From an uncultured Opitutales bacterium (GTDB lineage: Bacteria > Verrucomicrobiota > Verrucomicrobiia > Opitutales > Intestinicryptomonadaceae), in the NCBI GenBank assembly GCA_900545705.1, contig URAK01000003.1, positions 133,827-197,826 on the forward strand: DNA of 64,000 nucleotides, in the 5' to 3' direction. The notes beneath the pieces are model-generated. The model was given only the letters and a program-made list of their open reading frames with translations. It did no database searches and was not told where the DNA came from. Within the stretch, counting starts at the first letter, position 1, and each line of letters starts with the position of its first letter. Made by a program: the position numbers and the translations under genes. Below, in pieces: positions 17,848-26,068 of the stretch.

Positions 17848-19452
17848 TTATTTTATCTTTTCAAAGTACGGAAGCCTGTCTATCGGAACATCTATCTTTA
17901 TTTTTTGTCCGCCCTTCCATACTTTGCCAAGGTCGTCTTTCCACTCGCCCGCAGGAAGCATTACTTCACGCGAATCCTCCTTAGTCAATACCGGCGCCAC
18001 GAGATATTTTGGTCCGAGCATAAACTGGTCTTTGCAATTTTCAAAGCCCTGGTTCGGGAATTCATACTCCATATGCCTTACAATCGGCTCGCCAGTCTTG
18101 GCGGCGTTGTGCGCAAGTTCCAATATGTATGGTCCGAACTGCTTGTGAAGGTTAGCGAACTTCGCGCAAATTTCGAGGTGCTTCTTGTCGAGTATTCTCC
18201 AAGGCGCCACTGAAAATTGCATCATCGGCATCAGCGCATGTACTTGGCACGAGCGCACAATAAGCTTCTGGTCTATTTTTGAAGCGTCGATCGGAGTCAT
18301 ATCGGGATTTAGGAACGACCTAAATTCGCCGCCGCCTATCATGTCGGGGCACGTGTACGGATGCCCCAAGAGCCCCGCTGCGAGCATGTCCGGTATCAAC
18401 TGCTTTATGCCGTCCCATGAATACGGCTTGTCTTGCAGCCTCTGGACAAGGGGTTGAAGCCCCATTTTCCAGCAGGCGCGATATTCGTTATAGGGGAAAT
18501 CGAGCCCCATTTTCGCCCAAGCTTCGCAATAATCGGAAGGGGTCGCGCCTTCATAGAAATCGATATCTCCGGATACAGCGCCTTTGTCGCCGGCGTCGAA
18601 TTTAAAGCCGTCGACACCATAAAGCTTCTGCATTTTGACAAGTTTGTTTTTTAGATGTTCGCGGGCTTTGGGATTTGTGAGGTCGTAGCAAGCGCTTATG
18701 CCGTTCCACCACTCTACCATTGCGGGACTCTTTTTGCCCTTTTCTTTGAGGAGCAGACCGGCTTTGTTCAATTCCCTAAATTCGGGGGAAGCGGGAGAAA
18801 CAAATGGGCAAATCCAGAACATAACTTTAAATCCCTCCGCATGGAGCTTGTCCATCATTGCCTTGGGATTTGGGAACTTGTCCACTCTGAAATCAAAGTT
18901 GCCGTAATAATTTTGCCAGTTGTCGTCAACCATGAACACCCCGACGGGGAAGCCGTTTTTGATGACATTTTCCGCGTATTTTTCGATGTCGGCCTGGTTC
19001 TGGTTGTACATCAGCTCAATCCATGTGTTGTATTGCGGCATTGAAAAGAAAACCTCTTGAGGAATCGCGCCGGAAGGCTCGAAATGTATTTTCGACGCCG
19101 CAAGATAGGCGTCTTTCAAAGTTTTTCCGGCAGCTACGGGGTTTATTTTTTCGTAGTCGCTCGTGATAGATATTACGCCGTTTTTTACCGAGAATTTAAA
19201 GGGCTTGTCGCTCCAGATATACCTGCCTTTCGACGACACGAATAGCGGCGCCGACTGGTTAGAATAATTGCTTTTCGACAAATCCTTTTCGGCAAAGTTA
19301 TCGTATGGCATATGCGAGCCGAAAAATGTTCCGGCCCCCCACCATTTTTCGCCCTCCAACGGCGTTATTACGGAAGTATAAGTTTCGGCATATGCCACAC
19401 CTGCAAGGGCTGCGGCTCCCAAAAGTAAAAGAGATTTCATCTTCATAATCAT
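17848..19452 (-). CDS. Exported GH31 glycoside hydrolase (paralogue A)
   Basis: This 534-residue protein has a signal peptide (MKSLLLLGAAALAGVAYA), a beta-sandwich N-domain (about 25-135) and a GH31 TIM barrel. The nucleophile is D286 in GVDGFKFDAGD. The acid/base is most likely D341 in RLQDKPYSWDGIKQLIPDML, aligned with the GDN site of other GH31 enzymes, and PYTCPDMIGGG replaces the usual DIGGF. GH31 includes alpha-glucosidases, alpha-xylosidases and alpha-galactosidases; the substrate is not readable. ATG 19452 is chosen; ATG 19446 or 19440 are also possible. It follows paralogue B by 13 bases. Confidence 0.88.
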   Translation of the reverse strand: MIMKMKSLLLLGAAALAGVAYAETYTSVITPLEGEKWWGAGTFFGSHMPYDNFAEKDLSKSNYSNQSAPLFVSSKGRYIWSDKPFKFSVKNGVISITSDYEKINPVAAGKTLKDAYLAASKIHFEPSGAIPQEVFFSMPQYNTWIELMYNQNQADIEKYAENVIKNGFPVGVFMVDDNWQNYYGNFDFRVDKFPNPKAMMDKLHAEGFKVMFWICPFVSPASPEFRELNKAGLLLKEKGKKSPAMVEWWNGISACYDLTNPKAREHLKNKLVKMQKLYGVDGFKFDAGDKGAVSGDIDFYEGATPSDYCEAWAKMGLDFPYNEYRACWKMGLQPLVQRLQDKPYSWDGIKQLIPDMLAAGLLGHPYTCPDMIGGGEFRSFLNPDMTPIDASKIDQKLIVRSCQVHALMPMMQFSVAPWRILDKKHLEICAKFANLHKQFGPYILELAHNAAKTGEPIVRHMEYEFPNQGFENCKDQFMLGPKYLVAPVLTKEDSREVMLPAGEWKDDLGKVWKGGQKIKIDVPIDRLPYFEKIK

Positions 19453-19465
19453 AGACAATTTTGGA

Positions 19466-21055
19466 TTATTTAATTTTTTCGAAGTACGGGAGTCTTTCTA
19501 TTGGGGCTGATACTTTTATCGTCGCCGGCCCTTTTACCACGTTGCCGAGATCGTCCTTCCACTCGCCCGCAGGAATCATTACTTCGCGCTCGTCGGCTTC
19601 GGTTATTATTGGAGCCACAAGATACTTGGGACCGAGCATAAATTGGTCTTTGCAGTTTTCAAAGCCCTGGTTCGGAAATTCGTACTCCATATAGCGGACT
19701 ATCGGCTCTCCGGTTTTTGAGGCGTTGCGCGCAAGCTCCAAAATGTACGGCCCGAATTTTTCGTGAAGTTGGGCAAATTTTCTGCAAATTTCCATATTCT
19801 TTTTAGAGAGCACGCGCCACGGAGCAACTGAGAACTGCATCATCGGCATCAGCGCATGGGCCTGACACGAACGGACTATCAGTTTTTCGTCCAATTCCGC
19901 CCCCGGTTGGAAAGATACATAGTCGCCGCCGCCTATCATATCCGGGCAAGTGTACGGGTATCCCATTATTCCGGCCGCGAGCATGTCGGGGATTATCTGG
20001 CGCAGATCTTTCCAAGTGTGGTGCTTGTCCTGCAAGCGCAACACGACCGGCTGTCCTCCCATTCTCGCATTAGCCCTGAATTCATTGTAGGGGAAGTCGA
20101 GGGCAAATTTTGACCATTCGTGGGTGTAGTCCACGGGAATTTGACCGGGCTTGTTGAATTTAAAATCGCCGACTACAAATTTAGTGTCGCCGGCATCAAA
20201 TTTAAAGCCGTGCATGCCGTATTTTTTCTGCATATCCCTGAGCGTACCTTTAAGAGATTCCGCCGCTTCGGGTTTGGTGAGGTCGTAAGCGGCGCTGTAT
20301 CCGCTCCACCAATGGAGAATTCCAGGGCTCTTGCGCGATTTGCGCATAATCAAAAGCCCTTTGCTTTTAAGGTCGCGGTATTCAGCCGAATCGGGCGCTA
20401 CGAAGGGCCCTACCCAAAGCAATGTCTTAAAGCCCATGCCGTTTATCTTGTCGAACATGGCCTTCGGGTCGGTAAACGCCTCCGGGCGGAATTCGTAATT
20501 GCCCTGGTATTTTTGCCAGCCGCCGTCTATCATAAATACCCCTATTGGGAATTTGTTCTTTATGATGTCGTCGGCGTATTTTTCTATGCCCTTTTGGTTT
20601 TGGTCGCGCTGGAGTTCAATCCACGTATTGTATTGGGGTTCTGAGAAGAAAATCTCGGGCGGGATTGTCCCCGACGGCGGAAAATGTTTTTTTGCTGCCG
20701 CCAAGAAAGCTTCTTTTAGTGTCTTGCCGGCGCGTACGGGCTTTACCTCCTCGTAATCGGAAGTTATTGTAATTTCGCCCTCCTTTACAGAGAATTTAAA
20801 GGGTTTGTCGCTCCATATGTACCTGCCCTTTGACGATACGAATAGAGGGTCTGCCTGATTCGAAAAATTGGATTTGCCTATGTCTTTTTCGGCAAAGTCC
20901 GTGTACGGCATATATTGTCCAAAGAAATTGGCGCCGCCCCACCAATACTCGCCGTCGAGGGATTTTATTTTCGATACATGCGACTCGCCGAATGCGGAAA
21001 GCGCAAAGGCGGCAGACGCTATCGCCGCAATGATTTTTATTTCGGAGTTTATCAT
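19466..21055 (-). CDS. Exported GH31 glycoside hydrolase (paralogue B)
   Basis: This 529-residue protein has a signal peptide (IIAAIASAAFALSAFG) and the same two-domain plan as its neighbour, with nucleophile D287 in GFKFDAGD and acid/base candidate D343 in RLQDKHHTW. Long blocks are identical with paralogue A, such as LFVSSKGRYIWSDKPFKFSV and ENCKDQFMLGPKYLVAP, so the pair arose by tandem duplication. They differ in the loop after the nucleophile (TKFVVGDFKFNKPGQIP against KGAVSGDIDFYEGATPS) and in FVAPDSAEY against FVSPASPEF, which may alter specificity. It begins 11 bases after the RNase HIII gene. Confidence 0.88.
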   Translation of the reverse strand: MINSEIKIIAAIASAAFALSAFGESHVSKIKSLDGEYWWGGANFFGQYMPYTDFAEKDIGKSNFSNQADPLFVSSKGRYIWSDKPFKFSVKEGEITITSDYEEVKPVRAGKTLKEAFLAAAKKHFPPSGTIPPEIFFSEPQYNTWIELQRDQNQKGIEKYADDIIKNKFPIGVFMIDGGWQKYQGNYEFRPEAFTDPKAMFDKINGMGFKTLLWVGPFVAPDSAEYRDLKSKGLLIMRKSRKSPGILHWWSGYSAAYDLTKPEAAESLKGTLRDMQKKYGMHGFKFDAGDTKFVVGDFKFNKPGQIPVDYTHEWSKFALDFPYNEFRANARMGGQPVVLRLQDKHHTWKDLRQIIPDMLAAGIMGYPYTCPDMIGGGDYVSFQPGAELDEKLIVRSCQAHALMPMMQFSVAPWRVLSKKNMEICRKFAQLHEKFGPYILELARNASKTGEPIVRYMEYEFPNQGFENCKDQFMLGPKYLVAPIITEADEREVMIPAGEWKDDLGNVVKGPATIKVSAPIERLPYFEKIK

Positions 21056-21066
21056 ATTTATTACCG

Positions 21067-22017
21067 TTATTTTTTAGCTTCCGCGACCGCCTCCGCGGCC
21101 GTCTTAAAGTGAAGTTTTGCAAATTTTTTAAGCGCGTCAGCGCCAAATTTTCTGACAATTTCCACTGCCTGGGCCCTGGCCTCACTGCCGGAACCTTTTA
21201 ACAATTTGGCGCCGAATTCGTCGGAAAGTTTTTTCAAGCTATATATATAAGTGGCGCGGGCGATAATCGAAGCCGCCGCAACGACCGGGTCGGATTCTGC
21301 CTTCGTTTCCATTTTTAGCTCAAAACCCGGGATTGAAAGCTGTTTTTGGACGAGCGGCTGCTTAGTAAACTGGTCGAGCATACCCCACCCCACATGCCGC
21401 ACTTCAAGCGCGCTTTTAATGGACTGCGCATGCATCCACGCCAGCAGCTTATTCAGATTCCGCCCGAATTTTATATAAAGGGCGTTGTACTTTTCCATTC
21501 CCGCGTACGAAACCTTTGCAACTACCCCTTTTGTCTGTTTTATCATGCGCGCCATCTGCAATACGGCGTTGTCGCTCGTCACTTTTTTCGACTCTTTCAA
21601 GCCCTTGTCAATCCAGAGCTTTACGGCGTCGGAATCCGCCACTACGCACGCCGAAACGAGAGGCCCAAAGAGATCTCCCTTCCCGCTTTCGTCAATCCCA
21701 GCATGGGGCTCGAACCACTCGGGGTGCGAGAGGAACTCGTAGCCCATCTCAACCACGCCAGTTATCTCGGGTTCGAGCACAAATTGCACAAAGCTTTCCG
21801 TCCCCTTCCCCTGCACAACGAGCTTTCCGGAGTTGTAAGCAACAACATTCACGTCAGGCCCTTTGTATGCAAAGCGAGAGTAATCGACCTTATACGGCGC
21901 CCACAAATGCCTGTCCAGCCATTTGTCGAGCTTCTCCATCTGCGCGTCAGTAAGAGACTTTGTGTATAAAGTCTTTTTTACCGGTTCGTCGGATATGCTC
22001 TTTTTTTTGGCGGCCAT
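21067..22017 (-). CDS. rnhC: Ribonuclease HIII
   Basis: RNase HIII cleaves RNA in RNA/DNA hybrids. The 316-residue protein has an N-terminal extension (about 15-95) typical of the TBP-like substrate-binding domain of this type. The signature HAGIDESGKGDLFGPLV follows, with D109 and E110, and then SDPVVAAASIIARATYI. The ESGKGD form distinguishes HIII from HII (EAGRG), and the real HII gene is two genes downstream. It is the first gene of a four-gene minus-strand operon: rnhC, GH31 B, GH31 A, rnhB. The Lys/Ala-rich C-terminus is a small extra tail. Confidence 0.92.
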   Translation of the reverse strand: MAAKKKSISDEPVKKTLYTKSLTDAQMEKLDKWLDRHLWAPYKVDYSRFAYKGPDVNVVAYNSGKLVVQGKGTESFVQFVLEPEITGVVEMGYEFLSHPEWFEPHAGIDESGKGDLFGPLVSACVVADSDAVKLWIDKGLKESKKVTSDNAVLQMARMIKQTKGVVAKVSYAGMEKYNALYIKFGRNLNKLLAWMHAQSIKSALEVRHVGWGMLDQFTKQPLVQKQLSIPGFELKMETKAESDPVVAAASIIARATYIYSLKKLSDEFGAKLLKGSGSEARAQAVEIVRKFGADALKKFAKLHFKTAAEAVAEAKK

Positions 22018-22262
22018 TTGTATGGTATTGCTAATTGTAAGAATTTAGTGTAGCCCCCGGCGCAGAAGCCCGCCGGTCGCAAAACGATTTGTATTATCGC
22101 AAATTATTTTACCCGACTTCAAGCCCTATTTTTTAAATTGCCCGATAAAAAATGCGCAATCTGGAGGAAATAATAGCTTTTGCGCAATCCGAAAATTCTT
22201 GAACTTTTAGGAAAATTTTGCGAATATGGAGGTAAATGGGGATTAATTTTGAGGAATAATAT

Positions 22263-23822
22263 ATGAGCAAATCCATACTTATAGTTATTTGCGATTTTCT
22301 TGTCCTGAGCCTGATTAGCCTTGTAAACTTTGAAGATATGCCTTCGGCAACCCAGGAGGATAAACAGAAAGAAGAGGCGATTGTCGTCAAGAGTTTCGCA
22401 GACGCGCAAATGGTGGACCTATTAAAAATGTCGCTCGACAGCGAGCGGGAAAAGCGGGAAGCCTTAAAGTCGGACGTCGAAAAGCTCTCGCAAGCCGCGA
22501 AAGAGAGCCTGGAACAGTCGGACAAGCAGCAAAAAATAATTGCCGCCCGCGAAAAGCAGCTTGAAGAAATGCGCCTTACAAAAGAGTCGGTCGAGCGTGA
22601 AAAGCTTACCATTCTCCAAAAGAGCAAAGAACTTGAAAAACGCGTCTCGGCGAGCGAGACGAGAAACGCAGCCCTGCAAATGGAAATCCTCAGCGCGAGC
22701 GAAAAACTCGAAAAATCCGCCCAAGAGAGGATTGATTTGCAAAAGAAGCTCGGAGATATGCGCGAAACCGACGTTGCTGCGCGAATGAAACTTGAAAGCG
22801 TCCAAGCCGAGCTGAAACAAAACAAGGAAAACCTCGAGCGCCTGCGCAAGGAAAGCGAATCGCTAAAGCTCGAAAACAAGGCGATAGAAGCCGAAAAAAG
22901 AGCTCTTGCAACACAGCTTGAAGTTGCGTCCACAAAAACGCAAATCTACGAGGAAAATTTGAAAAGAGCCCAGGCGCTTGTAGATATCGAAAAGACGGAA
23001 AAGACAAAAATACTTGTCCACGCCGACAAGCTTGCAGCCGGTGTAAACGAGCTTGCTTCCACCCAAAAGCAGATGGCAAACTCGCAAAAGGAGATTACAA
23101 AACAGGTAAAAGACCTCCGCCCGCAAACGCCTTCGGAAATATTTTCCCAAATCAAGTCGTCGCTCGTAAATATAACATTTACGCATACGCGCAAAGGCCT
23201 TCTTGGCGAATCAGTGACAAAAACTGAATTGCGCAGCGTGCCGATTAAAATAGACGGCAAATATTGGCTCGCATTTTCCGCCGACTCAACCTCTCTTGCC
23301 CCGGTTCAAAATAAATATTTTCCGCCGGAGAAAATGTCGGTTTCGGTATCGGGAAATTCTTACAGGTTCGAGCCGTTGGCAGTATACTCTCTCGCGAACG
23401 ATCCAAGGCTTTTGGCGATTCAAGTCCCCGCTGAGTTTATAGAAAAGGAAAAAATAGAGCCGCTCATTCCAGCATCAAATTTCTTCCGCTTCCCTGAATG
23501 CATTGTTGTAAACTCTAAAGATTTGTATTACGGGCAAGTTCCGTTTAGGGCAGATTTTAAAAACCAGTCGTACGCGCGGCTTGATGTCGGACTTTTGCAG
23601 TCAATCTTCGGGACTTTTGCGCCGGCCTCCGGAGACATCGTAATTTCGAGGAGCGGCGAATTTTTGGGATTTATGACCGAGGGCGACATAGCCGCGCTTG
23701 TTTCGCAGCTAAAAACGGCGTCGAGCTTATCTATGGGCGCCAAATATACGCCGGCTGCCGCAAATATCTTTGTAAACTCAATTTCCCACAGGGTGCGCGC
23801 AATTCCATACTCCCTAAAATAA
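22263..23822 (+). CDS. Membrane-anchored coiled-coil protein with trypsin-like C-domain
   Basis: The 519-residue protein begins with one hydrophobic segment (ILIVICDFLVLSLISLVNF, about 4-22) that probably anchors it in the inner membrane. Residues about 40-290 form an almost uninterrupted Glu/Lys/Leu coiled coil. The last 225 residues are globular and beta-rich, and parts recall chymotrypsin-fold domains: NDPRLLAIQVP in place of the DLALLKV strand, and ASGDIVISRSGEFLGFMTEG where active enzymes have GDSGGP. The serine motif is not intact, so a peptidase-like but inactive domain is inferred. A strong terminator follows. No function is known to me. Confidence 0.75.
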   Translation: MSKSILIVICDFLVLSLISLVNFEDMPSATQEDKQKEEAIVVKSFADAQMVDLLKMSLDSEREKREALKSDVEKLSQAAKESLEQSDKQQKIIAAREKQLEEMRLTKESVEREKLTILQKSKELEKRVSASETRNAALQMEILSASEKLEKSAQERIDLQKKLGDMRETDVAARMKLESVQAELKQNKENLERLRKESESLKLENKAIEAEKRALATQLEVASTKTQIYEENLKRAQALVDIEKTEKTKILVHADKLAAGVNELASTQKQMANSQKEITKQVKDLRPQTPSEIFSQIKSSLVNITFTHTRKGLLGESVTKTELRSVPIKIDGKYWLAFSADSTSLAPVQNKYFPPEKMSVSVSGNSYRFEPLAVYSLANDPRLLAIQVPAEFIEKEKIEPLIPASNFFRFPECIVVNSKDLYYGQVPFRADFKNQSYARLDVGLLQSIFGTFAPASGDIVISRSGEFLGFMTEGDIAALVSQLKTASSLSMGAKYTPAAANIFVNSISHRVRAIPYSLK

Positions 23823-24149
23823 CCATAAGCGTAAAAATTTTTTGCGACAAAAACATTGCCCGGAAAATTTCCGGGCTTTTTTGTATTTGAAACATTCCGG
23901 CATTTCCCCTAAAAAACCTTAAACTCCGAAAGATAAATTTAAGCAATTGATTGGCGTGCCTCTATAAAGTTTTAATCTCCGCAAGACCGCAAAAGTGTTG
24001 GACACCACGTCGAAATTTGGACATGCCGGCGCAAAAGCGGCTGCACGCGCACTCAACAAAACCAGAAGCCCCAATATTGCCCGTATGCGCAAAGCAACAA
24101 AGCAGAGCTCATTTACACTGCAATTTCCCGTTTTGGGAAAGGTAAAATT
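23823..24149. other. Intergenic region with terminator and a small open frame
   Basis: Within these 327 bases are the terminator at 23858-23882 and a basic 52-codon frame at 23995-24153. I see nothing else. Confidence 0.4.
23858..23882 (+). terminator. Rho-independent terminator
   Basis: The palindrome GCCCGGAAAATTTCCGGGC (23858-23876) is followed by six T, 36 bases after the coiled-coil gene. Confidence 0.9.
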
Positions 24150-24153
24150 TTAG
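23995..24153 (+). CDS. Possible small basic protein, 52 residues
   Basis: From GTG 23995 the frame reads VLDTTSKFGHAGAKAAARAL, then NKTRSPNIARMRKATKQ and SSFTLQFPVLGKVKF, ending TAG. The pattern of Gly/Ala and spaced Arg/Lys resembles small basic proteins that carry repeated A-x-x-A-R helices, but I cannot assign a family. No Shine-Dalgarno or ATG is present, and it overlaps the convergent peptidase gene by four bases. It may be a real small protein, a remnant, or chance. Confidence 0.3.
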   Translation: MLDTTSKFGHAGAKAAARALNKTRSPNIARMRKATKQSSFTLQFPVLGKVKF

Positions 24154-25271
24154 GGAATTATCCACTCGTAGTGGTATCTTGAAAGCATGCGAGCCCCCGT
24201 CTTTGTCACGGCAACTGTATCTTCTATTCTGCAACCGCCGATACCCCTATAATAGAGACCCGGCTCAACTGTCACTACATTGCCTGCGCGCAAAATACAT
24301 TTGCGGGCACCCAGCGATGGAGCCTCATGAACGTCTAGGCCCACACCATGGCCGGTCGAATGGAAGAAGCCGCACCAGCCGTCTTTCGAGGCCTTTGTTT
24401 CATATCCGTTTTCCGCAAAAAAGTCTTTCACATGCGAATGTATTTGCGCCCCGTCGGCCCCTTCCGATATGCACGAGAGCGCGATTGCCTGGGCGTCCAG
24501 TACAGTCTCAACAAGGTGCGCCTGCTTGGCGGAAGGCTCGCCTTTAAGGAAAGTACGCGTCATATCGCCATAATATCCAGATTTTTTCAATCGCGGAAAA
24601 ATATCCATGACGATTAGCGAATTTGCCCTGACTACCCCCGACCCCTCGCAGTGCGGGTCGCACGCGTCGTTGCCCGCGGCGACAATCGTGTGCATGGAAT
24701 CGGCTCCGAGCGATAGCGCCGCACGCTCTATCTCGGAGCGCAAGAATTCGCAAGTCAGCGGTTTTGACTCGAAAAACAGCCGCCCGCGGTTTATTTTTGA
24801 AAGCCTCAAAATTTCCTCTGCGATTTCAAACCCCGCCGATGCGGCTGAATTGGCTCGCGTTATTTCGCCAAGTTCATATTCGCTTTTTATGGCGCGGTCG
24901 CAAAAAAATGGCGATTCTGCTATTTCTATGTCAAAACCCGCTTCCAATAGATCTCTATAAAATTTGGAGGGAAAATTCTCAGGAACGCTAAGGGCGGAAA
25001 TTTTTTTCGATTTTAATACCGAGCAGAGTGCGGAAAATTCCGAGTACTGCATTTTTTTGCGCGCGCAAACTTCGGAAATATCGAATATTTCGTCGAATTT
25101 GGAGCCGCGCAACGCCCTTCCCGCCTCCAACGGGCTGAGCAAAGCGCATCTTTTCCCGCCGAGCGTGAATGCGAAAAACGGGTCCGGGATTTGGATTCCG
25201 GAAAAATATAAAATATTGGCGTCGCATTCGGAACTGCCCCGCAATAGAATTTCCCTCTTTTTTCGATTCAT
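24150..25271 (-). CDS. M24-family metallopeptidase (Xaa-Pro aminopeptidase-like)
   Basis: M24 peptidases of this group remove N-terminal residues next to proline or act on dipeptides. The 373-residue protein has an N-terminal creatinase-like domain (about 1-130) and a pita-bread catalytic domain. The five metal ligands are visible: two Asp in VMDIFPRLKKSGYYGDMTRT, His in FHSTGHGVGLDVHE, Glu in VTVEPGLYY and Glu in GCRIEDTVAV. HTIVAAGNDACDPH is also typical. ATG 25271 is preferred to a TTG further upstream because it fits the family's length. It is divergent from the DUF192 lipoprotein operon. Confidence 0.88.
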   Translation of the reverse strand: MNRKKREILLRGSSECDANILYFSGIQIPDPFFAFTLGGKRCALLSPLEAGRALRGSKFDEIFDISEVCARKKMQYSEFSALCSVLKSKKISALSVPENFPSKFYRDLLEAGFDIEIAESPFFCDRAIKSEYELGEITRANSAASAGFEIAEEILRLSKINRGRLFFESKPLTCEFLRSEIERAALSLGADSMHTIVAAGNDACDPHCEGSGVVRANSLIVMDIFPRLKKSGYYGDMTRTFLKGEPSAKQAHLVETVLDAQAIALSCISEGADGAQIHSHVKDFFAENGYETKASKDGWCGFFHSTGHGVGLDVHEAPSLGARKCILRAGNVVTVEPGLYYRGIGGCRIEDTVAVTKTGARMLSRYHYEWIIP

Positions 25272-25316
25272 TGAAATTATTGTTGCGCATCTATTTTGTT
25301 TATACAAATTAAAAAT

Positions 25317-25811
25317 ATGCAAATTATCGACTTTTTTAACATTCGCAAATTGGCCCTGTGCGGGGCGATATTTGCTTCGATTCTATGCGGCTGCCGCGAC
25401 ACCCCTCCAGAACCTGCCGCCTTCGACACCGAATTTGAAATGGCCGTCGGCGGAAAGCCATTTAAGGCGGAGATAGCCCTATCTGATGCCGAAAAGGCAA
25501 AAGGGCTAATGTTCAGGGAAAGCCTGGCGGAAAACGGAGGAATGATATTTGTTTACGATACCCCCCAGCGCGTCTCTTTTTGGATGAAAAACACAAAAAT
25601 CCCGCTCGACTTGGCGCTATTTACCGCCGACGGAACGCTCGTAGAAGTAAAAAAGCTGTATCCCAATAACCTTGACGCTGTGAGGTCGTCGCGCGGCGAC
25701 ATTTTATATTGCCTTGAAATGAACGCGGGCTGGTTCTCTAAAAATTCAATATTTCCCCCGGCAAAACTCGATATGGCTAAGCTAAAAACCGCCATAGACG
25801 CAAGAAAATGA
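25317..25811 (+). CDS. DUF192 lipoprotein
   Basis: The 164-residue protein begins with a hydrophobic segment and a lipobox-like ILCGC, so it is probably lipid-anchored. The mature part is a DUF192 domain: FEMAVGGKPFKAEIALSD, AKGLMFRESLAENGGMIFVY, RVSFWMKNTKIPLDLALF, then EVKKLYPNN and YCLEMNAGWF. DUF192 proteins are small beta-barrels of unknown biochemical role in many bacteria. ATG 25317 is preferred over TTG 25296. Its stop overlaps the next gene by four bases (ATGA), so it leads the operon to mnmE. Confidence 0.88.
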   Translation: MQIIDFFNIRKLALCGAIFASILCGCRDTPPEPAAFDTEFEMAVGGKPFKAEIALSDAEKAKGLMFRESLAENGGMIFVYDTPQRVSFWMKNTKIPLDLALFTADGTLVEVKKLYPNNLDAVRSSRGDILYCLEMNAGWFSKNSIFPPAKLDMAKLKTAIDARK

Positions 25812-26068
25812 CTAAATTATCAAAACGCTCAAAATTTTTAATTATTGTCTTTTCGCTAATAGTCTCCGCCTGCGTCTATGTTGCATGTTGCACAAGCTTC
25901 TACTCAAAAATGACTCCGTGGCAGCTTGAACAAAAAATAGATCCCGACGCAAAAACGGGCTTAACCAAGCTAAAAGCGCACATAGATTCGGCGACCATCG
26001 CAGGAATCGCCTTTTGCGCAACCGCAATTTTATCGTTTGCCGCGTTAAAAAAATTCGCAAAAAAATGA
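25808..26068 (+). CDS. Small membrane protein, unknown
   Basis: The 86-residue protein has two hydrophobic segments (FLIIVFSLIVSACVYVACC, about 10-28, and IAGIAFCATAILSFAAL, about 64-80) separated by a polar linker with MTPWQLEQKIDPD. I recognise no family. It overlaps the DUF192 gene upstream and mnmE downstream by four bases each (ATGA), which supports it as a real, translationally coupled gene. Confidence 0.7.
   Translation: MTKLSKRSKFLIIVFSLIVSACVYVACCTSFYSKMTPWQLEQKIDPDAKTGLTKLKAHIDSATIAGIAFCATAILSFAALKKFAKK

Noticed and set aside
22133..22933. A 266-codon serine-rich minus-strand frame
   Set aside because: It is the antisense of the Glu/Lys/Leu coiled coil; Ser- and Phe-rich shadow frames are expected there.
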